A stretch of 64,000 nt of DNA from the NCBI RefSeq assembly GCF_015234585.1, contig NZ_JADFCM010000008.1:744001-808000 (forward strand). Direction: 5' to 3'. Source of the DNA: Pseudalkalibacillus hwajinpoensis (lineage in GTDB: Bacteria > Bacillota > Bacilli > Bacillales > Guptibacillaceae). The notes beneath the pieces were generated by a model. That model ran no database searches. It worked only from the letters and a program-made list of their open reading frames with translations, and was not told where the DNA came from. The position numbers and the translations under genes are program-made. This document shows positions 7,702-15,324 of the stretch, piece by piece; positions within the stretch are counted from its first letter, which is position 1, and every line of letters begins with the position of its first letter.

Positions 7702-8885
7702 GTCTCTGGGAAAATATTAAAATGGCTTTGACGTCAGTCAAAGCCCATAAAATGCGTTCCATCTTAACGATGCTTGGCATTATCATCGGTGTTGCTGCTG
7801 TGATTGTCGTTGTCGCTATTGGGCAGGGCGGAGAGGCGATGCTAAAGTCTCAAATTGCCGGTGATGGAAATACGATTGAAGTATTTTACCAGCCTTCTGA
7901 AGAAGAAATGCAGCAGGGGAAATGGGAAGAAAATCCCTTTACACAGGAGGATATCCGTCAGTTAGAGCGAGTGGAAAAGGTCTCGAATGTTGTGGCCTCT
8001 TCCTCCGAGTTTTCCACGGCTCGACTTCGAGAAGAAGAAGCCGAAACTTCGATTACAGGTATCAATGAAGCTTATTTAGATGTGAACCAACTAAAAGTAG
8101 AAGAAGGTCGTACTTTTACAAGTGCGGATTTTCTTGGTGGTCGAAGAGTAGCCGTTGTAAGTGCAGCGATGCAGGAAGAATTATTCGAAGGTAAATCACC
8201 AATTGGAGAAATCATTCGTATTGGTGTTCAGCCTGTTGAAGTGATTGGGGTACTTGAGAAACCAACAGGGCTTTTTGCGTTCGGTTCAGTCGAAACGTAC
8301 ATTCCTTGGACGGCGATGCGAAATATGCTTGGAACGAGTAACTACAGTCAGGTGACGCTTCAAGTCGAGAACGCTGATGATATCCAACCGATTGGAGACC
8401 GTGCAACGTTATTATTAAATCAGTTACACGATACAGAAGATTCCTATCAAGTCATCAATATGGAAGAAATTGCTCAGGGAATTGGTCAGGTAACGACCAT
8501 TATGACTACGATCATCGGGAGTATTGCTGGAATTTCGCTTCTCGTAGGTGGCATTGGTGTGATGAACATTATGCTCGTTTCTGTAACAGAGCGAACGCGT
8601 GAGATTGGTATTCGCAAGTCTTTAGGTGCGACAAGGCAGCAAATCTTGCTTCAGTTTCTTGTTGAATCCATTATATTAACGTTAATTGGAGGAATCATTG
8701 GTATATTGCTAGGATCTGGTACGGCTTACCTTGTCTCCTTTTTTGCAGACTGGCCATCGTTAATCTCATGGCAGGTCGTTTTAGGAGCCGTCGTCTTTTC
8801 CATGTTGATTGGGATTGTATTTGGTTTATTGCCAGCGAACAAAGCTTCAAGGTTAGACCCAATTGATTCCCTTCGTTATGAATAA
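7698..8885 (+). CDS. yknZ: YknZ-like MacB-family permease
   Basis: The 395-residue protein has the MacB layout: N-terminal membrane segment (about 20-42) after MRSILTMLGIIIGVAAV, a large extracytoplasmic domain (about 45-265), and three C-terminal membrane segments of the FtsX domain, including GIGVMNIMLVSVTERTREIG, the typical coupling-helix signature. It is the last gene of the yknWXYZ unit, overlapping yknY by 4 bp and followed by a perfect terminator hairpin. In B. subtilis the complex counters the SdpC toxin; the same role here is inferred from synteny. Confidence 0.92.
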   Translation: MSLWENIKMALTSVKAHKMRSILTMLGIIIGVAAVIVVVAIGQGGEAMLKSQIAGDGNTIEVFYQPSEEEMQQGKWEENPFTQEDIRQLERVEKVSNVVASSSEFSTARLREEEAETSITGINEAYLDVNQLKVEEGRTFTSADFLGGRRVAVVSAAMQEELFEGKSPIGEIIRIGVQPVEVIGVLEKPTGLFAFGSVETYIPWTAMRNMLGTSNYSQVTLQVENADDIQPIGDRATLLLNQLHDTEDSYQVINMEEIAQGIGQVTTIMTTIIGSIAGISLLVGGIGVMNIMLVSVTERTREIGIRKSLGATRQQILLQFLVESIILTLIGGIIGILLGSGTAYLVSFFADWPSLISWQVVLGAVVFSMLIGIVFGLLPANKASRLDPIDSLRYE

Positions 8886-8890
8886 TTAAG

Positions 8891-8921
8891 AAAGAGGATG
8901 AGCCGGCTCATCCTCTTTTTT
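8891..8921. terminator. Bidirectional terminator between yknZ and recQ
   Basis: AAAGAGGATGAGCC (8891-8904) and GGCTCATCCTCTTT (8905-8918) form a continuous palindrome with T/A runs on both sides. It serves the convergent yknZ and recQ genes. Confidence 0.85.
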
Positions 8922-8924
8922 GCG

Positions 8925-11015
8925 TTAACTATTCGAAGTTTGACGATGTTTTGTTAAAGCGACCTTAATTTGAAAGTAAGTAAACGATTCAGGTAGTGCT
9001 TCTTTAATTGGTTTTAGTTTATCAAACCCTACATCTGCCGCTTTCTCAAGAATCTTATGTTCTGTTTCCTGATCGATGAGACGGCTCGTATCTTCAAGTA
9101 AACCTTCTTCCATTGCCTTTAGTAGATGACTCTCGACGGTGGTTGGACTTAATGAACGCGCTGCTGAGATGTTTGGAATGTCTTTACCTTCATCAAATAA
9201 CTTTAATGAGGCTTTATGACTCGCATCCTCTGAAGACGTTGGTTTCGCCGATTTCGCCGATGAGAGTAGCTCTAGAAAGACTTCGCCGTATTTATCAAAC
9301 TTCATATCCCCGACGCCCTTGATCTCAAGCATTTCTTCACGTGTGGAAGGTGTTTTTGCGCTCAGTTCTCGCAATGTACTATCGGCAAACACAACGTAAG
9401 GTGGCACGTTGTCTCGATCGGCAATTTGCTTCCGTAGCGTTCGCAGCTGTGTAAAGAGTTGATCATCCTCTTCAATCGCTACTGGTTTACGAGCTACTTT
9501 CTTATATATGCTTTCTTGTCCTTTTAACACAGGTAACGTTTTTTCCTGTAGAACGAGGGTTGGGTACTTACTATCAGTTAAAAGAATATATTGCTCGGCT
9601 GTTAGAAAATCAATCATATCCACAATATCCTGCTGTGTGAGATGTTTTAATAAACCAAAGGTTGAAACGCTGTCGAGTCGTAGTTCGTTCAAACGCTTTG
9701 ATTTCGATCCTTTCAGTACCTGTGCAATGATCGTTTTCCCAAATCGCTCATTCACTCGTTTAATGGTTGAGAAAATCATTTGCGCTTCACGGGTAATGTC
9801 AACCGCTTCTCTGTCATCAATACAATTGCTGCATTTACCACATTTATAGCCCGGCCGCACATCTCCAAAGTAATGAAGAATGGTTCCTTGGAGACATTTT
9901 TCAGTATGGCAATAATCAACCATCGCTTTTAATTTGGCAAGATCAGCGGATTTACGTTCAGGTTCATGTTGGTTTTGATCAATGAGAAACTTCTGCACGT
10001 GAATATCACCAGGAGAAAAGAGAACGAAGCAATCACTTTCTTCTCCATCACGCCCAGCTCGTCCAGCTTCCTGGTAGTAGGATTCCATATTCTTTGGAAG
10101 ATTATGATGAATCACAAACCGAACATTCGATTTATCAATCCCCATGCCGAATGCATTAGTTGCCACCATCACTGAAATATTATCGAACAAAAATTCTTCT
10201 TGCGCTGTTTTGCGCTGCTTTTCTGTCATCCCAGCGTGGTACTTGCCAACTTTAATGCTCTGTTTTTGTAAGGAAGCGTAAAGTTGATCTGCTTCCTTTC
10301 TAGTGGCGGTATAGATAATACCGGATTCAGAAGCGTTTTGGCTAAGGTATTTATCGATAAATGATTTTTTCTTCTCTCCTTTAATAACAGAGAAGTGCAA
10401 GTTTTCCCTAGCAAATCCTGAGATAAAGGTTTGCTCTGGGGTTATGTTTAAGATTCGCTGGATATCCTGAATAACTTCAGGTGTTGCCGTAGCGGTTAAA
10501 GCAACGACGGGAGGCTGCTCTTCAAAGTGATGAAGCATCTGGCTAATCTTCATATAACTAGGTCTGAAATCATGCCCCCATTGGGAAATACAATGGGCCT
10601 CATCTACGGCAATAAGCGAAATCTTAGTCCGCTTAAGTAACCGCTGAAACGTTGGTGCTTCTAAGCGTTCTGGAGCTACGTACAGTAACTTTATTTCTCC
10701 ACTTTCAGCTTCAGCCATACGGTCTCTAATTTCAGTCTCTGTAAGGGAGCTATTAATATAGGCAGCTTCTATACCGTATCCGGCAAGTGCATCAACCTGA
10801 TCTTTCATTAGAGAAATAAGCGGTGAAATGACGATCGTTAATCCATCTGATAGAAGAGCAGGAATTTGGTAACAAATTGATTTTCCTCCACCAGTAGGCA
10901 TAATGCCAAGCGTATTATAGTTAGATAGAACACTTGAAATGATCTGTTCCTGTCCACCTCGAAATTGATCATACCCAAAATGATGTTTAAGTTGTTCTCG
11001 TGCTTGTTGGAGCAT
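8925..11015 (-). CDS. recQ: ATP-dependent DNA helicase RecQ
   Basis: The 696-residue helicase has Walker [16 protein letters not shown] (near 39-53), DEAH box [24 protein letters not shown], and motif [15 protein letters not shown] RecQ zinc-binding module follows ([19 protein letters not shown]), then a winged helix, an HRDC domain (about 515-590; [18 protein letters not shown]), and a C-terminal helix-turn-helix region after residue 600. RecQ unwinds DNA 3' to 5' in recombinational repair. The extra C-terminal domain makes it longer than the shorter Bacillus paralogue RecS. The ATG lies behind AAGGAAG in its upstream region. It is monocistronic. Confidence 0.93.
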   Translation of the reverse strand: MLQQAREQLKHHFGYDQFRGGQEQIISSVLSNYNTLGIMPTGGGKSICYQIPALLSDGLTIVISPLISLMKDQVDALAGYGIEAAYINSSLTETEIRDRMAEAESGEIKLLYVAPERLEAPTFQRLLKRTKISLIAVDEAHCISQWGHDFRPSYMKISQMLHHFEEQPPVVALTATATPEVIQDIQRILNITPEQTFISGFARENLHFSVIKGEKKKSFIDKYLSQNASESGIIYTATRKEADQLYASLQKQSIKVGKYHAGMTEKQRKTAQEEFLFDNISVMVATNAFGMGIDKSNVRFVIHHNLPKNMESYYQEAGRAGRDGEESDCFVLFSPGDIHVQKFLIDQNQHEPERKSADLAKLKAMVDYCHTEKCLQGTILHYFGDVRPGYKCGKCSNCIDDREAVDITREAQMIFSTIKRVNERFGKTIIAQVLKGSKSKRLNELRLDSVSTFGLLKHLTQQDIVDMIDFLTAEQYILLTDSKYPTLVLQEKTLPVLKGQESIYKKVARKPVAIEEDDQLFTQLRTLRKQIADRDNVPPYVVFADSTLRELSAKTPSTREEMLEIKGVGDMKFDKYGEVFLELLSSAKSAKPTSSEDASHKASLKLFDEGKDIPNISAARSLSPTTVESHLLKAMEEGLLEDTSRLIDQETEHKILEKAADVGFDKLKPIKEALPESFTYFQIKVALTKHRQTSNS

Positions 11016-11267
11016 CGTATCTTCCTTTCTGGTTCGTCAGAAGTTCGTTTGCTTTTCTCATCTTACCGTACCCGCTGAATTGTGTATAGACAAGCTCCGT
11101 GATTCTTTAAAAATGGAAATGATCACTACAAAGGTTCATGAACAAGATGAATGAGAGCATTCATCAATCGTCCTTTCAGTATTAATAAAGGATAAATGTT
11201 TAGGAAATGGGCAAAATGGTAGAATGTGCAAATAAAAAGTGGTTTTTAAGCGGAATCAAAGGGGAAC

Positions 11268-11972
11268 ATGAGTATGGTGGACTGGTTTGAAGTTATACTA
11301 AGATCTTTGTTTATTCTTATCGGACTCTTTTTCATCACAAAGCTTCTAGGGAAAAAGCAATTATCTAAGCTTTCCTATTTTGAATATATTGTTGGCATCA
11401 TTATTGGTGACATTGCCGGTAGTTTATCAATGGACATCGAGGTAAGCGTCCTTCATGGAATTACAAGCCTTTTAATATGGACGCTCGCATCTGTATTACT
11501 CAGCTATTTATCACTGAAAAATAAAAAAGTAAGAGATTTCGTGGAAGGAAAAGCACGAATTTTTATAAAAGATGGTAAGATCCTTGAGGATAACTTAAAG
11601 AAAGAGCGTTTTACAATTGATGAACTGCTAGAAATGCTTCGCAAAAAAAGCGTCTTTTCTGTAAATGAAGTAGAGTTTGCACTATTTGAAGCGGATGGAG
11701 AGCTCAGCGTTTTATTAAAGCGAGATTATCGGATGGTAAGGCCAGCGGAACTCTGGCTTAATCTACCTGAAGAGAAAGAGCCAAAAACCGTGATTATGGA
11801 TGGAGAAATTATTAAAGAAATGCTTGATGAAGTAGGGAAGAGCGAAGAGTGGCTGAGAAGCTACCTATTAGACAAAGAGGTTGTAGTAGAAGATGTTTTT
11901 CTTGCGCAGCTTCACTCTGATGGAAAGTTAACGCTTGATTACTATGAAGATGGCATTTCTGAAGTTGAATAG
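11268..11972 (+). CDS. DUF421/YetF-family membrane protein
   Basis: The 234-residue protein has three predicted membrane segments at the N-terminus (about 10-28, 37-56, 62-82) and a C-terminal soluble domain. The sequences LLGKKQLSKLSYFEYIVGI and GKARIFIKDGKI are characteristic of the DUF421/YetF-YrbG-YdfR family, common in spore formers and of unknown molecular role. Related 2Duf proteins affect spore membrane properties, but equating them would be inference. The ATG at 11268 follows AAAGGGG; a second ATG at 11274 is possible. A small FbpA-like gene begins 16 bp after its stop. Confidence 0.85.
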   Translation: MSMVDWFEVILRSLFILIGLFFITKLLGKKQLSKLSYFEYIVGIIIGDIAGSLSMDIEVSVLHGITSLLIWTLASVLLSYLSLKNKKVRDFVEGKARIFIKDGKILEDNLKKERFTIDELLEMLRKKSVFSVNEVEFALFEADGELSVLLKRDYRMVRPAELWLNLPEEKEPKTVIMDGEIIKEMLDEVGKSEEWLRSYLLDKEVVVEDVFLAQLHSDGKLTLDYYEDGISEVE

Positions 11973-11988
11973 CACAATGGAGGATGTT

Positions 11989-12168
11989 ATGGAAAAAGAA
12001 AGATCGTTCCGATCAAAAGAAGAGCTTATCGTACTTCTTCTAGATCGTGGAATATATAAAGTGAAGCACAAGCAATTATACGAGTGCTCCCAAACAGAAT
12101 TGTACTACTACTATCTTTCTATAACGAGAGATAAATTACAACGATTAACTACAAAGGTTAGTTCGTAA
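11989..12168 (+). CDS. FbpA-like Fur-regulated basic protein family
   Basis: The open frame starts at 11935, but the best Shine-Dalgarno (TGGAGGA, 11978-11984) points to the ATG at 11989, giving 59 residues. The pattern EELIVLLLDRGIYK followed by KQLYECSQTELYYYY matches the FbpA family consensus (E-L-I-x-x-L-x-x-x-G-I-Y-K ... Q-L-Y-E-x-x-x-x-E-L). In B. subtilis FbpA is a small protein of the Fur iron-sparing response. I see no Fur box immediately upstream; cotranscription with the DUF421 gene is likely. Assignment rests on the short motif pattern. Confidence 0.72.
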   Translation: MEKERSFRSKEELIVLLLDRGIYKVKHKQLYECSQTELYYYYLSITRDKLQRLTTKVSS

Positions 12169-12197
12169 CAGCTTCTATATAGAAGCTGTTATTTTTG
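12167..12197 (+). terminator. Intrinsic terminator after fbpA-like gene
   Basis: AACAGCTTCT (12167-12176), loop ATAT, AGAAGCTGTT (12181-12190), then TATTTTTG. The hairpin begins within the stop codon. Confidence 0.85.
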
Positions 12198-12359
12198 TTC
12201 ATGAATGGTCTTATATTAAGAACTTGTTCGAATAGTGTAAAGAACGTTTTAATAAAGAAATAGAGTCATTTTGTCTAGTTTTGGCGAAAGCCTTCACAAG
12301 TCATAGAATAATTTGGATAATAGAGCTTGTACTTAAATGGATAGGAGGGGTGACGAACC

Positions 12360-12548
12360 TTGTTATATGTTAAACAGGACGCAAAAGAAGAATTGCTTCA
12401 CTGGATAAAGCGTAAGCAAGAGGAAATGATTGAGATTGGCACCACTAAAGGGATATCACATCAAGAAACTTTACAGTGTAGTCAGGAGTTGGATGATTTA
12501 CTAACTTCGTATCAACGTTTGACCTCCGTCAACCAACTTAGAAGTTAA
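12360..12548 (+). CDS. Spo0E-like aspartyl-phosphate phosphatase
   Basis: The 62-residue protein has two predicted helices joined by a short loop, and the second contains SQELD within QETLQCSQELDDLLTSYQRL, the hallmark of Spo0E/YisI/YnzD phosphatases that dephosphorylate Spo0A-P. The start is TTG behind AGGAGGGG (12343-12350), 9 nt away. It is likely to tune entry into sporulation. Its 3' end overlaps a convergent small gene by 48 bp. Which response regulator it acts on cannot be told from the sequence. Confidence 0.85.
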   Translation: MLYVKQDAKEELLHWIKRKQEEMIEIGTTKGISHQETLQCSQELDDLLTSYQRLTSVNQLRS

Positions 12549-12668
12549 CCTTTGGATCGAGTGAAAAATGGCTTCCTTAACGACTGGTGGATAATCGTTT
12601 TGGAACTCACGAATACAATCACGAATTTGTTGAATTAGTATGATCTCCTCACGAACTGCATCGTTCAT
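12501..12668 (-). CDS. Small protein of unknown function (convergent overlap)
   Basis: The 55-residue frame starts at an ATG preceded by GAGGAGG about 7 nt upstream on the minus strand. The protein is acidic at the start and helical (REEIILIQQIRDCIREF). A longer frame to 12758 would add a CxxC segment, but its TTG start has no Shine-Dalgarno. I do not recognise a family. It overlaps the last 48 bp of the spo0E-like gene tail to tail, which could produce antisense effects. Confidence 0.5.
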   Translation of the reverse strand: MNDAVREEIILIQQIRDCIREFQNDYPPVVKEAIFHSIQRLTSKLVDGGQTLIRS

Positions 12669-12868
12669 TTCAACATCCTCCTCGAGATTCAGTTTATACA
12701 CCCAATCATGACAAATTAGACACTTAATCGTCAATCCTTTTTCCTTAAAATCGTTCAAATGTTCTTATAAAATTCATTATTTTCTGTTAAATTAAGTCTT
12801 TTGTACTAAATGTATTGTATGACTTACATAATGTTCTTTAATTTTCTTAAAAAAACTTTCATACAATG

Positions 12869-12898
12869 TTTGAACAAATGGCTCAAAGATTATATACT
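12869..12898 (+). promoter_or_regulatory. Sigma-A promoter of rpmE2
   Basis: TTGAAC (12869-12874) and TATACT (12893-12898) are separated by 18 nt. Transcription would start about 12905 and give a leader of about 100 nt with a strong hairpin. Confidence 0.65.
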
Positions 12899-12906
12899 AG
12901 AAAGGA

Positions 12907-12945
12907 CGGGTTTTGGTGCCCATTATTATGTGGCCCCAAACCTCT
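12907..12945 (+). promoter_or_regulatory. Structured 5' leader of rpmE2 (candidate ribosomal-protein leader)
   Basis: A GGGTTTTGGTGCC arm pairs with GGCCCCAAACCTC across an A/T-rich loop with few mismatches, directly after the promoter. Autoregulatory RNA leaders are known for L31 genes in Firmicutes, so an L31-binding leader is a reasonable interpretation, but no conserved motif could be checked. Confidence 0.45.
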
Positions 12946-12962
12946 GTTTATTTCTATAACAT

Positions 12963-12979
12963 TCATTTAACGTAAATGA
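12963..12979 (+). promoter_or_regulatory. Perfect inverted repeat upstream of rpmE2
   Basis: TCATTTA-ACG-TAAATGA is a 7-3-7 palindrome 29 bp before the rpmE2 ATG. Zinc-free L31 genes are often Zur-regulated, but this does not match the Bacillus Zur box closely and lies downstream of the predicted start point, so its role is uncertain. Confidence 0.3.
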
Positions 12980-13007
12980 TGATTTGATTGATAAAGGAGG
13001 TCTAGCA

Positions 13008-13250
13008 ATGAAGGAAGGAATCCATCCAAAATACCAGCAAGTTGTATTTTTAGACGTTAGTACTGGTTTTAAGTTTCTAACTGGTTCTACTATGGGATCT
13101 AACGAAACGATTGAGTGGGAAGACGGTAGCGAATATCCACTAATCAAAGTTGATATTAGTTCTGAATCTCACCCATTCTACACTGGTCAGCAGCGCTTTA
13201 ACGATGCTGGTGGTCGTGTTGAAAAGTTCAAAAAGAAATACAACCGCTAA
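13008..13250 (+). CDS. rpmE2: 50S ribosomal protein L31 type B (zinc-independent)
   Basis: The 80-residue protein opens [16 protein letters not shown] and contains FKFLTGSTM and [11 protein letters not shown], the signature of L31. It contains no cysteine, so it is the zinc-free form (YtiA type) that replaces zinc-binding L31 during zinc limitation. The ATG at 13008 follows AAAGGAGG; the 24-nt longer frame starting at 12984 has no Shine-Dalgarno. It has its own promoter, a structured leader and a terminator, indicating separate regulation from translation operons. Confidence 0.95.
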   Translation: MKEGIHPKYQQVVFLDVSTGFKFLTGSTMGSNETIEWEDGSEYPLIKVDISSESHPFYTGQQRFNDAGGRVEKFKKKYNR

Positions 13251-13257
13251 TAAAAGT

Positions 13258-13290
13258 AGAAAACACTCCCAGGAGTGTTTTCTTTTTTTT
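13258..13290. terminator. Intrinsic terminator of rpmE2
   Basis: AGAAAACACTCC (13258-13269) pairs with GGAGTGTTTTCT (13272-13283) and is followed by eight T. It lies between rpmE2 and the convergent sigma factor gene. Confidence 0.88.
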
Positions 13291-13335
13291 GACAAAAAAT
13301 AAACGATAAAAGTGATAGGAGCTTTTATGAAACTC

Positions 13336-13818
13336 TCAAGACGATAAAAGCTGTTTTCGTAACTTTGATAATGCACTTTTTCTCCAGGATTTTACTGCTT
13401 CAATGCTCACTCCTTCAACACCTGCTAATGTCTTAAGGGATTCCCCGCCCAAAGCAACCATGTCCACCCATTTACTCTGATTTTCTGTAAGATAACTTAA
13501 GTCAAGTTCAGGTAATAGAGTTTGTTGATGAATTGGAAGCCTTTCTTCATATTCACTCCAATCTGAGTGAAGAGAGAGCTGGTTAGACAATCGTATTTCT
13601 TGGCGACATTCATCAATTAGCTTTCCTCGGACTTTCATGTAGGCGTAAGATGAAAAACTTCCTTTTCCATTTTGATAGCTTTCAGCACATTCCCATAGGG
13701 CGATCATGGCTACCTGCTCATATCTAATATAATGGTTTGTAAGATGAAGCTTTTTAATCTGACTTTTGATGAGTGGCATGTATTGTTTAACCAATTCTTC
13801 AAATACGCTATCTTCCAA
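13336..13818 (-). CDS. Small sigma-70 family RNA polymerase sigma factor
   Basis: The 160-residue protein has region 2 (YIRYEQVAMIALWECAESY, then FSSYAYMKVRGKLIDECR, about 30-78) and a C-terminal region 4 helix-turn-helix (KTLAGVEGVSIEAVKSWRKS, about 128-150). Regions 1.1 and 3 are absent, as in group-4-like or Xpf/YvrI-type factors. Start is TTG, 9 nt behind AGGAG; no better start exists. No anti-sigma gene lies next to it, unlike most ECF factors. Target promoters are unknown. Confidence 0.8.
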   Translation of the reverse strand: MEDSVFEELVKQYMPLIKSQIKKLHLTNHYIRYEQVAMIALWECAESYQNGKGSFSSYAYMKVRGKLIDECRQEIRLSNQLSLHSDWSEYEERLPIHQQTLLPELDLSYLTENQSKWVDMVALGGESLKTLAGVEGVSIEAVKSWRKSALSKLRKQLLSS

Positions 13819-14050
13819 TGAAATCTTCTCCTGTAATCAGGTGCACCTTACTTTTATTCCGCCGGTAAATCAGACGATACGTGAATAAGGGGGAAGAGTC
13901 ATATGAGCAAACTTAGAGTTTCGTATAGGAGAATCAGTATGTACATCACGTCATGCTTGTGGGGATGGGGAGTACAGGCACACTCATAATTACCTAACAG
14001 AGAATCTTTCCTTTTTCATATTCGGTATACCAAAATCTTAAAGAAACATA

Positions 14051-14080
14051 AAAAAACGATCTAAGATTAGATCGTTTTCG
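14051..14080 (-). terminator. Intrinsic terminator (minus strand)
   Basis: AAAACGATCTA and TAGATCGTTTT form an 11-bp stem with a 4-nt loop; on the minus strand a T-run follows. It closes the yerO plus small-gene transcript. Confidence 0.75.
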
Positions 14081-14091
14081 GAGGAGAGGAC

Positions 14092-14190
14092 TTATGCTTT
14101 TCGATAGCAAAGCTGGGCGTTAATTCCTTTTAATTGAAGTTCGCGGACAATACGTCTTAACTCTTCTTTTGTTAGGAGCGGCTCTTTCAC
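14092..14190 (-). CDS. 32-aa basic protein of unknown function
   Basis: A GTG start with a strong GGAGGTGG Shine-Dalgarno on the minus strand opens a 32-codon frame, reading KEPLLTKEELRRIVRELQ and ending in LCYRKA. It begins 26 bp after the yerO stop and ends just before a terminator, so it is probably the second gene of the yerO transcript. It is predicted as one amphipathic helix. No known family is recognised. Confidence 0.55.
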   Translation of the reverse strand: MKEPLLTKEELRRIVRELQLKGINAQLCYRKA

Positions 14191-14216
14191 AATCTTCCAC
14201 CTCCACTAATTTTGGA

Positions 14217-15101
14217 TTACTGATCAAGTTCCAATGCGTCAATAAGTGCAGTCTTATATAAGTCAAGTTCGGAGAATCCTTCAAACTGGTGTAGCATTCC
14301 TTTAAAGATAAAGCGACGCGGGTTTGGATCACTTACTTCCTTCTTCAAAAATTGAATAGTTTCAAGCAACTCTTTACGCTGATTTTCTTGAATGTTCATT
14401 CGATTAATCAACGTAGCCATTTCATTCAATATATGAGAAGGGGATTTTCGCTCGCATCCATCTGAATGACTCATGTTCTGGAAGATTGCAGAGGCATGAT
14501 CCAATGAGAGGAAGGGGGCAGTGTTATTTTCTAACATACCGCTTACCATGTCATTCAAGCGACTTAATATAAAGCGTGGAAGATACTCCAGGTCTAGGTC
14601 AGCATTCTGTAAGACAATTAGCTTGATATAGGAGGAGTACATACCATCTAGGAGCAAAACACAGTCCGGGAGAATCGGAGTAATCCGATCGCCATATAAG
14701 TCTTGAATGCTACTCGCTAACGTTTCAAGGGACTCCATTCTTATCTTAAGAATTAAATCGTCAATTTCTTTGTTCATCGAAATAGCTTGTTCCCTGAATT
14801 GCATAATAATAAACTCTTTATGATGCAAAATTTCTTGTGCTTGAACGTATAGAAGCTTCTCTAGCCGTTCTTCAGGGGTGAAGGAATCTAATTTCGCTTC
14901 TGATATTTTCTTTTTTAACTTCTCATAATAATAAGCGAAAATGGAATAAAGCACATCATCTTTAGATTGGAAATGGAGATAAACGGCTCCTTTAGAAATT
15001 CCACTTTCATTAGCGATTTCCTGTATAGACGTGGAATGGAATCCTTTTTTGGCAAAAAGCTGCATCGCCGTTTCAAGGATCACTTTCTTTTTTTCATTCA
15101 T
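14217..15101 (-). CDS. yerO: TetR family regulator YerO (repressor of swrC)
   Basis: The 294-residue protein has an N-terminal TetR helix-turn-helix (residues about 5-55: ETAMQLFAKKGFHSTSIQEIANESGISKGAVYLHF) and a long ligand-binding C-terminal region. It is divergent from swrC, as expected for YerO, which represses the swrC pump in B. subtilis. Palindromes TGACCAATTGGTCA and TGACCGGTCA in the intergenic region are suitable TetR-family operators for both directions. It is longer than the usual 190-220 residues, as is typical of this subgroup. A 32-aa gene may follow in the same transcript. Confidence 0.85.
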   Translation of the reverse strand: MNEKKKVILETAMQLFAKKGFHSTSIQEIANESGISKGAVYLHFQSKDDVLYSIFAYYYEKLKKKISEAKLDSFTPEERLEKLLYVQAQEILHHKEFIIMQFREQAISMNKEIDDLILKIRMESLETLASSIQDLYGDRITPILPDCVLLLDGMYSSYIKLIVLQNADLDLEYLPRFILSRLNDMVSGMLENNTAPFLSLDHASAIFQNMSHSDGCERKSPSHILNEMATLINRMNIQENQRKELLETIQFLKKEVSDPNPRRFIFKGMLHQFEGFSELDLYKTALIDALELDQ

Positions 15102-15144
15102 CTTACACCTCTGTTCGCCAGTAATTTTACTGACCGGGTTTTGA

Positions 15145-15158
15145 TGACCAATTGGTCA
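15145..15158. promoter_or_regulatory. Candidate YerO operator 1
   Basis: TGACCAATTGGTCA is a perfect 14-bp palindrome 44 bp before yerO, suited to autoregulation. The half-site TGACC recurs at 15131 and in operator 2. Confidence 0.6.
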
Positions 15159-15239
15159 CATCTATTATATCATGTTCAAGTTTTTTTTCCTAATCTCATT
15201 TTTTACGTATATTTTACAGTGATTTGTAAACAAAATAAC

Positions 15240-15268
15240 TTGAATTATAACGTTTAATTAAGTATAGT
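15240..15268 (+). promoter_or_regulatory. Promoter of swrC
   Basis: TTGAAT (15240-15245) and TATAGT (15263-15268) are spaced by 17 nt. The predicted start point lies at the edge of operator 2, so bound repressor would block initiation. Confidence 0.65.
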
Positions 15269-15278
15269 TATTGTGTAA

Positions 15279-15288
15279 TGACCGGTCA
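15279..15288. promoter_or_regulatory. Candidate YerO operator 2
   Basis: TGACCGGTCA, a perfect 10-bp palindrome followed by another GTCA half-like element, overlaps the presumed swrC transcription start. It shares the TGACC half-site with operator 1. Confidence 0.6.
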
Positions 15289-15324
15289 GTCATAGCAGAA
15301 GTAGAAAAAAGGAGTGGAAGCTGC

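Noticed and set aside
12669..12758. N-terminal extension of the 55-aa protein with a CxxC segment
   Set aside because: The TTG start has no Shine-Dalgarno, while an internal ATG has GAGGAGG at good distance.
15271..15324. Upstream start for swrC
   Set aside because: The extra 18 codons overlap the operator and predicted start point; the TTG at 15325 has a strong Shine-Dalgarno and gives the normal RND N-terminus.
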